Positions 11,105 to 20,253 of a stretch of DNA of 41,385 nt are shown here, in pieces (the stretch's first letter is position 1; each line of letters opens with the position of its first letter). The DNA lies in the NCBI GenBank assembly GCA_036897095.1, contig JAYMSP010000783.1:1-41385 (forward strand), in the 5' to 3' direction. Source of the stretch: Plantago elongata (Eukaryota; Streptophyta; Magnoliopsida; Lamiales; Plantaginaceae). Below the pieces are notes generated by a model, which saw only the letters and a list, made by a program, of their open reading frames with translations, did no database searches and was not told the DNA's origin. The translations under genes and the position numbers were made by a program.

Positions 11105-11554
11105 GTACTGTAGATGTCTTCCTGTGTGAGGCTTTATATTGTAGGGTGAGTTCAAACTTCAAAGGCTCATATTGGATGTCATTTGTTCTGACCAATACAA
11201 GAAATTACATCTGCTCAAGCGCACATACTGGGTGCTTTTGTACCCTTTTAGTATCAATTTGTTGAACTAAAACAATAACTAATCTGAGAGTTGTACATTT
11301 TGGTGTCATCTGTTGAGTTGGTAAATTTATACTAAATATATTAGTACTATTGCTTGCTTGAGTATTCATTCATACCATATTTTTCTATGTTCGTGACATT
11401 GAGACTCTGTTGAAGATTATTTCCAAAAGTAAGCCCTTTTCTGTTTGATGATACTCCAGCAAGTCTTGCCTGCCGCATTGGTGATTATGCACCATTGAAT
11501 TTTTATGGGTAATATTATGATATTTTTTAACAATAATCTCCTTCGATGTTGCCA
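11105..11554 (+). other. 3' flank of the PHT4;6-like gene
   Basis: Probable 3' untranslated region followed by AT-rich intergenic sequence. No canonical AATAAA and no other gene is seen. Confidence 0.4.
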
Positions 11555-11624
11555 TGTCGGCTGCGGTGGAAATCATGACTCAGGTGAAGGTCAACCAGGT
11601 AAATTACCACTAAGGAAGGGAGTT

Positions 11625-11762
11625 ATTGAACCTACTTTACGTGGCTGCAGGGAAAAAAGATGAGAGAAGGTATTGAATTTTTTTTTTGGATCAATTTTCT
11701 ACGTTTTATTTTATTGAACCCTCTACGTGAGCTGCAGGAAAAAAGATGAGAGAAGGTATTGA
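11625..11762. repeat. Direct repeat of about 50 bp with an 88-bp period
   Basis: Copies at 11625-11676 and 11713-11762 both begin ATTGAACC and share GCTGCAGG(G)AAAAAAGATGAG and AGAAGGTATTGA. They differ by a few substitutions and small indels. The spacer between them is T-rich and not repeated after the second copy. Confidence 0.85.
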
Positions 11763-11828
11763 TTGTTCATACCTAGTATCTTGTGTTTCTCTTCAGCTTT
11801 TGCCATTGTCCTGTTCTTCCGACTCTGA

Positions 11829-11973
11829 GGGGTTGATTGGCATGGCATTTGAATGGAGATTTTGGTGAAATTGTATTTGGAATGGAATTGAAAAGGGGTA
11901 TTTAAGTGTATTTTAATCCAAATAACTGTTTAGCGAGCCAAATGAGTCATTTAAATGACCGGTCAATTAGCCC
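11829..11973. mobile_element. Small MITE, copy 1 of a three-member family
   Basis: The left end GGGGTTGATTGGCATGG and the right end CAATTAGCCC are inverted repeats. TGA flanks both sides (11826-11828 and 11974-11976), a possible 3-bp target duplication. Internal phrases such as GGTGAAATTGTATTTGGAAT are shared with copies at 23217-23373 and 27728-27876. There is no coding capacity. A 3-bp duplication and ends of this kind suggest PIF/Harbinger (Tourist-like), but that is tentative. Confidence 0.7.
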
Positions 11974-12145
11974 TGATTGTTTGTTGTCATAATAAGTTAA
12001 CTAATGTAACTCTTATATTTTTCGAGGACAGCTGAAAATGCCCTCATGGCAATTGAAGAAAATGTGAGATATGAGTTTGAATGGCCCGCTCTTCAATTCT
12101 AGCTGGCTGACAGAATTCGTGGATTGCAAAAAGGTAATTTTCTGT

Positions 12146-13556
12146 TCTATCGTCTTCCACAGATTTTAAGTGAACTTCACTGGGTTCATTCTTCCACAGC
12201 CTCCAATCTGGATCACTAGCGATTTAGCGTATTTCTTCTCTTCTTCAGTCATCTATCAATAGAGATTCATCCCACTTTCCCCCAATGTGAACATCGATTC
12301 ATCATTCTTTACCTTTTCACCACCGTTCATCATCCACACTGTTACATCATACATCGTTTTCATGAAGCAGACGACCTATGCCGTTCATTTTTCTTCATCT
12401 TGGTCTCAAATCTCCAATCAGCATGCAATGATTCCTTTTCATTTCGATCTCAACCCATTCATCCATAATTGATTGATTCTTATTCCCCAATTTCACCCTT
12501 AGCCTCATTTTCACAATCAATCCACAAGTCTATGAATTATTATATAACATCATTATGAAATCTAAATTAAGGCAAACTCTCTGTTTTCGATTTTTTTAAC
12601 TGGTGCTTTATAACTTATGCAGCTTATGTTTCCAGCTCTCTTTTGCCTGGAGACCCGATAATTTTTCATCCAAGGCAAGTTGCAGGTAGGGGGCCGCAAT
12701 GAAGCACGGAATAAATGGATTATGCAACAGCAACAACTTCAACTATATTGAGTTTCTGTCACCAATCGAAACTCAGAGGAAAACATTCTGAGTTTCTGAT
12801 TTAGGCATTCGGTAATGTGGATAACACTTTGATTGGAATTGGGTTGCAAGAGCCAAGGGGTATAGTTTCATTCACTGTTTGTTTTTCATCATCTTACTTA
12901 TATATCTAATAATTTATTATCTTCAGTGTTGATTATACATGGTGTATGTACACTGTCCATCAAAGTTGGTTACAAAATCTCCAGTCATTTTCAGTGGAGC
13001 TCTATTGTCCCTCTCTCATTTTTATCTTTTTTAATTTTAATCAAACTTTCAATTGGTCTGAAAGTTATATATGATTGTACAATTAAGTCCATAAACTACG
13101 TATATTAATTAAATTATAATTATATTAGAAAAATTATAAAATGCCCCTATAATGTTTTAAGTTATGGTATTAACCAATAAATAAGATATTTAAAAAAAAT
13201 GAAAAATTAGGAATTTAAGTTGAATTAGGAATAAATAAGGGATACCTTTTCAAATTGACAAAATAAGGACCTATATGAAAATATAGACCTATATATTTAA
13301 ACTAATAGGGACTAAAGTGTAATTAAGTGATTGTGTTTGTGCTGCAAATGTAATCTTAACATGTATCTATCAAAGTTAGTTATATGTGTACATGATTAAT
13401 GATGTACTTTAATGCTTCACAAATTATGATTTAAAAAAAATGAAACCATACAAATTAAACTACAATACAAAAAAGTATTAAAACTCCAATCGAACTTAAG
13501 CCCTGTAAATTCATGTTAAATTGTGTGAATTTCATTGCCCACTTGGATAGTTGTTC
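12146..13556. other. Intergenic DNA, no convincing gene
   Basis: A T/C-rich part (12180-12500), a possible gene fragment near 12640-12750 noted with the putative pseudogene upstream, then AT-rich DNA. At about 13076-13330, phrases such as TTAAGTCCATAAACTACG and GGGACTAAAGTGTAATTAAG face each other as an imperfect inverted pair. They resemble ends of common plant low-complexity MITE or MULE remnants, but I cannot fix borders or a target duplication. Confidence 0.3.
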
Positions 13557-14593
13557 TAGGGCTGCACAACGGACGGATACGGATCAATCCGCATCCATTT
13601 GACCGGATATCCGGTCAAACGGATGAAAAAATAGTCCATCCGTTATCCAATCTGCTCGGAGCAGATTAGATACGGATAAATCCGGCGGATATCCGTATCT
13701 AGTAAATTTAAAGAAAAAAAAAAGAACAAAAACCCCAAATCTTTTTTTTTTTTTAACAGTAAGCCAAGTTCAGATATAATTGCACGCCAAGACAAGTATA
13801 CAATATGTTCAATTTCTCAAGAAAACAGAGGAGAGAAATCTACCAGTCACACTATGTTCAATATGAAATCTTCGTCCTTCATATCCAAGGAGATATTACG
13901 GAGAGGAGAGAAATCTGTAGCAGCATCATCTTCATCCAGGGCACACTCCGTGTCTGAGTGTTATGTGATATCAAATCTCAGATTCATCATCAGAGTTCAT
14001 TTGCTCAGAGGGAAGATTAACGACCTATTTATGAATATCCATCTACCAGTCACATCATTCAATCCTCTCAAAATCACTAGCTTCCGGATGTATCGTTGTT
14101 GATGGAGAACAAAATCCCCAAATCCCCGAATCTTCTTCAAACGCCTGCTCCAATCTTCATTAAACGCCTGTGCCTGGAGAAGGAATGGAGAAGAAGACGA
14201 ATTGAAGAAGATAAGAAGAAGACGGACTGCAGAAGGAACGGAGAAGAAGATGAACTGGAGAAGAGAAGAAGAAGAAGAAGACGGAATGGAGAAGAAGAAG
14301 AGGACGGAATGAAGAAGAAAAGACTGAATGAAGAAGAAGAGGACGGCTGCTACCTGCTAATAGTATAGGAGTAGAATTAGGGTTAAATGGAAAATAACAA
14401 AAATACCCCTGGTCTAACGGCTAAACGTATATCCGCGGATATCCGGCGGATTTATCCGTTTTATCCGTTTAAAACGGATGAACGAAAATCCCATCCGCGA
14501 TCCGGTCTGTTTTTTAACGGATCGATCCGTATCCGTCTGTTTTCGCGGATAGCGGACCGGATTAAACGGATACGGTTAAAATGTGACGCCCTA
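13557..14593. mobile_element. Non-autonomous hAT-like DNA transposon, 1037 bp, intact ends
   Basis: The left terminus TAGGGCTGCACAACGGACGG and the right terminus (reverse-complemented) TAGGGCGTCACATTTTAACC form short imperfect inverted repeats of hAT type. Both are flanked by the identical 8-bp AGTTGTTC (13549-13556 and 14594-14601), the expected hAT target duplication. Both subterminal zones (13570-13692 and 14420-14575) are packed with CGGAT/ATCCG motifs in both orientations. The interior has a purine-rich GAAGAAGA tract (14175-14345) that yields Glu/Lys/Arg-rich open frames, which I regard as low complexity. No transposase domain (for example the hATC dimerisation region) is seen, so movement would need a helper element. 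Confidence 0.88.
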
Positions 14594-14601
14594 AGTTGTT
14601 C

Positions 14602-15412
14602 CGGTTAATTGATTCTATCTTCGCATTTTAATTTATTATTGAATGTAAACTATATATTGCGTTATTGTCACAAGAATTTTATGAAATTAGTTACATTTTT
14701 AATCAATATATCTTTCACTATTTATTTATTATTATGAGCTACGTTAGTATTGTTTTATAAAATCTCATATAAATTTATATCAAGAACCCCAAGAAATATT
14801 ATCTTATATGATTCATATAAAAAAAATCATCTTTATAATTCGCATGTTTTCATAAAGTCGGCTAATAAGAATATTATCTTCTATAATGGTGTACTTAAAT
14901 GTAATTTGCGCATAATCTTCTTGAATTTTTGTTCTTTATATGATATGAACCGAGATAAATTTGATGTTTCTATTATTGACCATAAGTTATATCATATGAG
15001 GTTGAAGTGGTTGTAAAATAATATGCAGGGCATATTTGACTTGGATACGAGAGGAATTCCCTTCATTTGTGATTCTTAATATGCAGAGGTTGATGCGCAA
15101 AAATATAGAGTTAAAGTTTATACTGAACAACTAGAATAATGAAGAATAACCTTGAGCACATGTTCGTTCTCAACTCTCACGAAAATTAGTTTAATTAGTT
15201 TATCATTGACAAAATGTGACTAAAATACCTTGCGAGTTAATAAAATATATGTATGTAAGTTGATGATGTATACAGATTGATTATAATTAAACGTTAAATG
15301 AATTCATGCACTCATTTTATTGGATTAGATTAATCAATATTACACCGATCAATAAATATTAATTTTATATTATACATTCATATTTGTATCATGATTTACT
15401 ATCGAATACTGA
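14602..15412. other. AT-rich intergenic DNA
   Basis: No gene, terminal repeat or RNA is recognised. The 88-codon open frame at 14750-15016 is Asn/Ile/Lys/Phe-rich, as expected for AT-rich DNA by chance. Confidence 0.4.
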
Positions 15413-15626
15413 CTCCGCCCCGACTTGAAATTCCGTGGCGCCGGACATAGGTTTTAAGAAAAAAATAAATTAAATATGAGAGAAGGTGATAAAGTAAGGA
15501 AAATAGTGAATAAAGTATGAAAGATATTGATAAAGTAGTAGATAGATTTTTCATTTAAGAAATGAGAAAATGAAGTTGGGACGACCCAAAATGGAATATG
15601 GGAAGATGAAGCTAGGACGAAGGGAG
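15413..15626. mobile_element. Stowaway-like MITE
   Basis: The left end CTCCGCCCCGACTTGAAAT and the right end (reverse-complemented) CTCCCTTCGTCCTAGCTTCAT are imperfect inverted repeats about 214 bp apart. TA follows the right end (15627-15628). The interior has the family's typical phrases (GATAAAGTA and GAATAAAGTA repeats). No coding capacity. The left flank is not a clean TA, so the left border is approximate. Confidence 0.6.
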
Positions 15627-16484
15627 TATTAATTTTCTTTAATAGATATGAATCTAGTTATGAGGACCTTTGGACCTATGCTTGATATAGTTCATTCAAC
15701 TAATTATCGGAGACTGTTCTATAAATAGTGTACTAGACGTGTACTTTACATTTCCAAAATATAAAAGAGATACATGCGAACTAATTGACGATATGTTGAT
15801 CTTTACATGTATATCAATAACATATTACATGCGAAAACTTTCAATTTCATTTTCTTTATGTATAAGATTTGTTTGGTAGGATGATGTATAAGAGTTCTCT
15901 GATACGATCTCTGGTTGGAAATACTGGTTCTATCCAACCCCAATTTAACAATGTTCGAAATAATGATGTTCAAGTCCGGTCTGGCACATGCTCGAACCTG
16001 TTTTATACCTATGTTACAAGATCCAGCGTAACAATTTACGATTAATTTAGTAACAATTACATTTTTTGCGACGACAGTGGAGGGTGGAATAATTGCAGAC
16101 ACTATGTAGGTGGGTAAACTCTCTTCGATCTTTCTTGATCCATAATAACCGGACAGGGGGTGGTTAGCCGAATCCAAACTAGGCGGCAAAACTGTCTTCG
16201 ATATTCTAGCCGAATACAAACTATGCGGGAAATTCTCTTGGATCTTCTCTCTTCTTTCTTGATCTCTATAACGAGCCCGACTCGTGGAGGGAGGGAGAGT
16301 GGTGGTGGAATCAATTGATAACCTCTAGAAAGGAATCTGTCTTCGATCTTATCTCTACTCAGTTGCCGGTCTTCTCTTACTTTCTTGATCTCCATGACGG
16401 GCCGATCTCTATAAGCGGAAAAACTTTCTACTTTCTTCATTCATAACGGGCCCCGAAGGCATGGTTGTTAAAAAATCAAACAGT
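15627..16484. other. Intergenic DNA with degenerate internal repeats
   Basis: At 16120-16440, blocks of the form TCTTCGATCTT...TTTCTTGATC(C/T) recur about four times at irregular spacing (near 16122, 16193, 16227 and 16343), with CCATAATAACC, CTATAACGAGCCC and CCATGACGGGCC following them. Minus-strand open frames over this part (16440-16102 and 16219-15803) are Arg/Lys-rich and match no family that I know. It could be a worn retroelement leader. Confidence 0.35.
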
Positions 16485-16654
16485 AGCATGTGAAATTATG
16501 TTTGTAGAATAATAATTTTGTGTATTTGGTGCGGTGACGTATACTACCGCGTGGTTGGTAAACAACCGTAACATTTGAAACTACATTTTTATAATATTTT
16601 ATTTTTTATTTGTGGTGGGGTGACCACATACCACCACATAGTTGTGAAACAAAC
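16485..16654. repeat. Diverged 85-bp tandem repeat
   Basis: Unit 1 (16485-16569) and unit 2 (16570-16654) align over their length. AGCATGTGAAATTATG pairs with AACATTTGAAACTACA, GGTGCGGTGACGTATACTAC with GGTGGGGTGACCACATACCA, and GTGGTTGGTAAACAA with ATAGTTGTGAAACAA. A partial earlier unit (ATGGTTGTTAAAAAATCAAA at 16461) suggests three units originally. No function is apparent. Confidence 0.65.
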
Positions 16655-19543
16655 CTATTGATTGTGGTGTATACTTTTATATTTTATTCTGGTTTTGTTA
16701 AAGAAAACATGTTTACGTAATATAAGTACTACGAACCGACCCATAACCAACGTTGTTTACATAATGATTACATTATTCTATTGATTAATTTATTTTTTAT
16801 TATTTATTTTCTTTTTATAATTAAAAGTGAACTATACAATAGCATCGCCATGGGTTAATTCTAACACTATGTGCAGGTAGAGATTCTTCATTGTGGTCAT
16901 GACATGCATGGATTGTTGTCTAAGTGCGCTGCCTATAAATTGCTCTTTTTTTCTATTATATTTACGGTTACTCAACCTCAAAACTTTATTACTTTATTCT
17001 CGATGATTAAAATACTACTACATAGTTATACATTTTCTCATATTACTTGAAACAATCTTTTCCTTTTATTTTTTTGTACTCCCTGATATATTTAGTTCTA
17101 TCATTATATTTAATATTCGAAGTAAACCATCCCGTAACGCACGTCACAGGTTATTACTAGTTGATATTGATTAGTGATGTTTCCAGAAGCTCATATGAAA
17201 ATTCTAATAGATTCTTAAATGTTCATATGATATTAAGTTCACACATTTTTGTTTTTGTTTTCTGCTTATTTGTCTTTGTGGTTCTCTAAGGCCATGAACA
17301 TATATATGATCACTCGATCCTACGGGTAAAAATAACAGAAATTGACCCTCCATTCCATTGTTTCCCTTCTCACTTCGCCTATATATGGAACTGTAGTATA
17401 CGTAAGAGAGTCGTGTGGAACGTCAGCCTGTACAGCTTGTTTTTCTAGCTGTTGTCTCTGACCTCGATGAAGACTCCTTGTGAAATCTCTGCTGTGACTG
17501 GCCGTATCTAATGTTTGGAGACAAATGATGTTGAAAATGTTTGGTGCCATTGCTGAAGGTGAGATCTCGGAAGGAGAAGGTATGTGCATTGTGGCGGTCT
17601 GGTTGACATGTCGGAAAAGTGACTGACCCATTTTGTAATGTTTGTATGATCAGCAACCCCGTGACGGGTAACCATCTGACGAGATTTTGATGCATTGACG
17701 ACTTGTCACTAAGCCGTCACGTTAACCTAATTTTTTAAAATTATATTTAATATATTATAAGAGTGTTTAGGAGTTGAACTTAATGACATTATAGTTTTAA
17801 AACCGATTTTATAATTTCAGTTTAATTAAGAGAAAAAATGAGTTCGTGTCAAATGGTTTAAATATAGTCAAAAGTGATCTCTATGTGTAGATCTCAAAAA
17901 GATAAATTCGATAGTGACTTTTATTTATTTTTGCATTTTTATTTTTTTGAGTTATTTACATTTCGAATTGGACAAAATTAAAAAAAGTAAAAAATAATAA
18001 AAATGATTAGAACATGACAAGTAACAACAGCCGGTTGGTTGGTGCCAGCTCGTGTCCGATGACGGGGGAGGCACCTTACGCGCCTGTGACGCGTCGGGCA
18101 CACTAATGCAGCTCGTATAAGAAGGGTGATGATGTTACAACTTGATTATTAGTTTTCAGGTCCGAGCAATAGTAGAATATTGAGTATCCAAAAATTGAAG
18201 TATATGCTATATGTTTATTTGTTTTTATTTTTCTGTTGTTATCAATTTAGTGTGTTGAACATACTAAAATACTGTATTCTCGGTGTTCTGGAGACACAAA
18301 GTTACAATTTAAGCTAGTTTACATTAAATTCAGACCCGATTGCATTCACAATGATATGTTGCATACGCCCAATTGCATTCACAACAATCTAGTAGTAATA
18401 CTCAGTTGAATAGCAATTCCTCTTGTGTGTTTTCCATCTAGATAATGAAATCTTCTTGCATTAAACAATTATTCATCAATCGCCCTATAATAATTTTAAA
18501 CGTGTAATACCGATTCGAATCTTATACTCCACCAGTCATATTATATTTTCTAAATTGACCAATAAGCAAGAAATTGCCACCACATGAACATGCTTCACAA
18601 GCATCAAATTTACTACACTTTTCAACATCTTTCCAAAAGTATTTCTCCAACGAACCAACTTGTGCACAGTTTGATTCCATTGTCTAAATTACAATGGTGT
18701 TTGGAACTTATTCTACTTGGATGTATTTTAACGGGATAATTTCGTAAACCATTCCCAAAGAATTTCCCAGTAATTATAGTTTCTTTTTAATCACAATTGA
18801 TATATGGACGCATAAGGAGAAGAGCATCATAGTCGAAACTCTATGCATATTTTGTTATTTGATTTTGAAGTTGAGTTGAGTTTAATCTTCCATCAAATAC
18901 TATCTACCAACTAAGATTTAAATATATATTACTAAATCATATAAATATTAAAATAAAACTTCTATACTTAGCTCGAATTGAAATTCAAACACCGTAAGTA
19001 TTTACGGTGAGTTTGATGGGATTGGTATTTAGAAAATCCTAAAAGGAACATGGGTGGTTGGATTTGAGAGCCAAATACGGACCAGACAAATGCTTATGCA
19101 AAGGGTTATCTTAATTCTTCGTAACTACGTTTCTGCCAGCTAATAACATCACCTTAATTACTTCTTATACATCTAATAACTAATTTATCCATCTCACTTT
19201 CGTAGAACCATACCTAATCCAACCAAAACCCAATCTTAAACAATATTTATTTATTTATTTCAATTATATGAAGTTGTAACAAAATAAATAAATAAAAATT
19301 CCATAAAATAAAATAGAGATAATGATATATACTCTCTCTCTATCCCACATACATTCATACATTTCTCTTTTATAGTTGTTTTATAAAACTTCATACATTA
19401 TTATTAATAAAAAATTAACCAACCAATTATAAATAATAAACAATCTCAACTTTACACATAAATTACACTTTTTACAACTATAAGTACATTTTTTTTTCAT
19501 ACGCTTCATTTCTTAACTTTTCGCATAAAACTACGCATCAACC
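16655..19543. other. Long intergenic stretch, no recognised gene
   Basis: Mostly AT-rich. Between about 17320 and 17710 base composition is more balanced, and two overlapping minus-strand frames (103 codons from 17631 and 90 codons from 17695) are open; neither protein is recognised and no homologue comes to mind. A short GC-rich patch lies at about 18029-18115. The stretch 19315-19345 has a CT-rich microsatellite. I see no tRNA, rRNA or paired terminal repeats here. Confidence 0.35.
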
Positions 19544-19865
19544 TAGATTATGTTCACCAAAACTAGCTGAAAAGGTAGCTGATGATGTCAAGTTAAATAG
19601 TAGCTGAAAATGTAGCTGGTAGCTGGTCGGATAATTTATTTTAAACCAGCTAGATTTTCAGCTAGCTTGTTGAAGTACCTGTTTACCACTAGCTTTTCAG
19701 TTAGCCTTTTAGCTCCATGAACTTTTTTTTTGAGCGTGAATGTGTAACTTTTTAAACATGTTAGTTGCTTTGAAAAGCTAGCTTGTTGACAAAAAAAAAC
19801 TAACTAATAAGCTAAGTTACCAACTAGCTTTCCAGCTACCAGTTAGTTTTGCTAAATATAACCTA
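19544..19865. mobile_element. MITE-like element rich in AGCT motifs
   Basis: The left end TAGATTATGTTCACCAAAAC and the right end (reverse-complemented) TAGGTTATATTTAGCAAAAC are clear inverted repeats, continuing into TAGCTG versus TAACTG. In between, AGCT-containing motifs (GTAGCTG, TAGCTTTTCAG, AGCTAGCTTG and similar) recur many times in both orientations. No coding capacity. The 8 bp on each side do not match, so the superfamily (hAT or Mutator-like) is open. It ends about 390 bp before the PAT1 start codon, so it lies in or near that promoter. Confidence 0.6.
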
Positions 19866-20253
19866 AAAAACCGCGTGTTAACGTAACACATTTTTTTATA
19901 AAAAAGTTCATCGAGCTAAAAATTTAGCAAAAAAAGTTAGTAGTAAATATAGTACTAATATATGAAGTTATTATAGGATAAATAGATAGATACAACAATT
20001 ACATACATAAACAGACAGAGAGAGATTCTCCTCTTCTCTCGCGTAACCGCTCAGTGTGTGTTTGTGCGTGTAAATCTCAGTCAGCTCTCTATTTCTCAGC
20101 TCTCTTGTGTTTTCATATTCTCTTCTGTTTCTGTAATCTCATCTGTAAACCCTAGCCTAAGGAGAAGGATAGCGATTCATCATCCATGAATCGCCATTGT
20201 TAGGTCACCACCTCACCTTCCTTCTCCTCAGACATTCATTCCTTTTCCAAATT
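19866..20253 (+). promoter_or_regulatory. PAT1 promoter and 5' leader, with a 5-codon uORF
   Basis: From about 20020 the sequence turns CT-rich (CTCCTCTTCTCTC, later CTCTCTATTTCTCAGCTCTC), typical of a plant leader. A short uORF, ATG at 20185 through TAG at 20200-20202 (MNRHC), precedes the main ATG at 20254. No strong TATA box is seen; ATAAATAGA near 19979 is a weak candidate. Confidence 0.4.

Larger units (their letters stand above)
11555..12145 (+). pseudogene. Possible decayed or unrecognised gene fragment
   Basis: Two exon-like pieces are visible. An ATG at 11553 or nearby opens MSAAVEIMTQVKVNQ up to a GT donor after AACCAG at about 11600. At about 12030-12132 a GAGGACAG acceptor-like site leads into AENALMAIEENVRYEFEWPALQF, interrupted by TAG, then LADRIRGLQK and a GT. 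The composition looks protein-like, but the pieces do not join in one frame and I do not recognise the family. A further open piece GGRNEARNKWIMQQQQLQLY lies near 12690-12750 and could be its 3' end. It may be a dead gene or chance. Confidence 0.25.

Noticed and set aside
14096..14368. Open frame of 90 codons rich in Glu, Lys and Arg
   Set aside because: It arises from the GAAGAAGA purine tract inside the hAT-like element, and there is no family signature.
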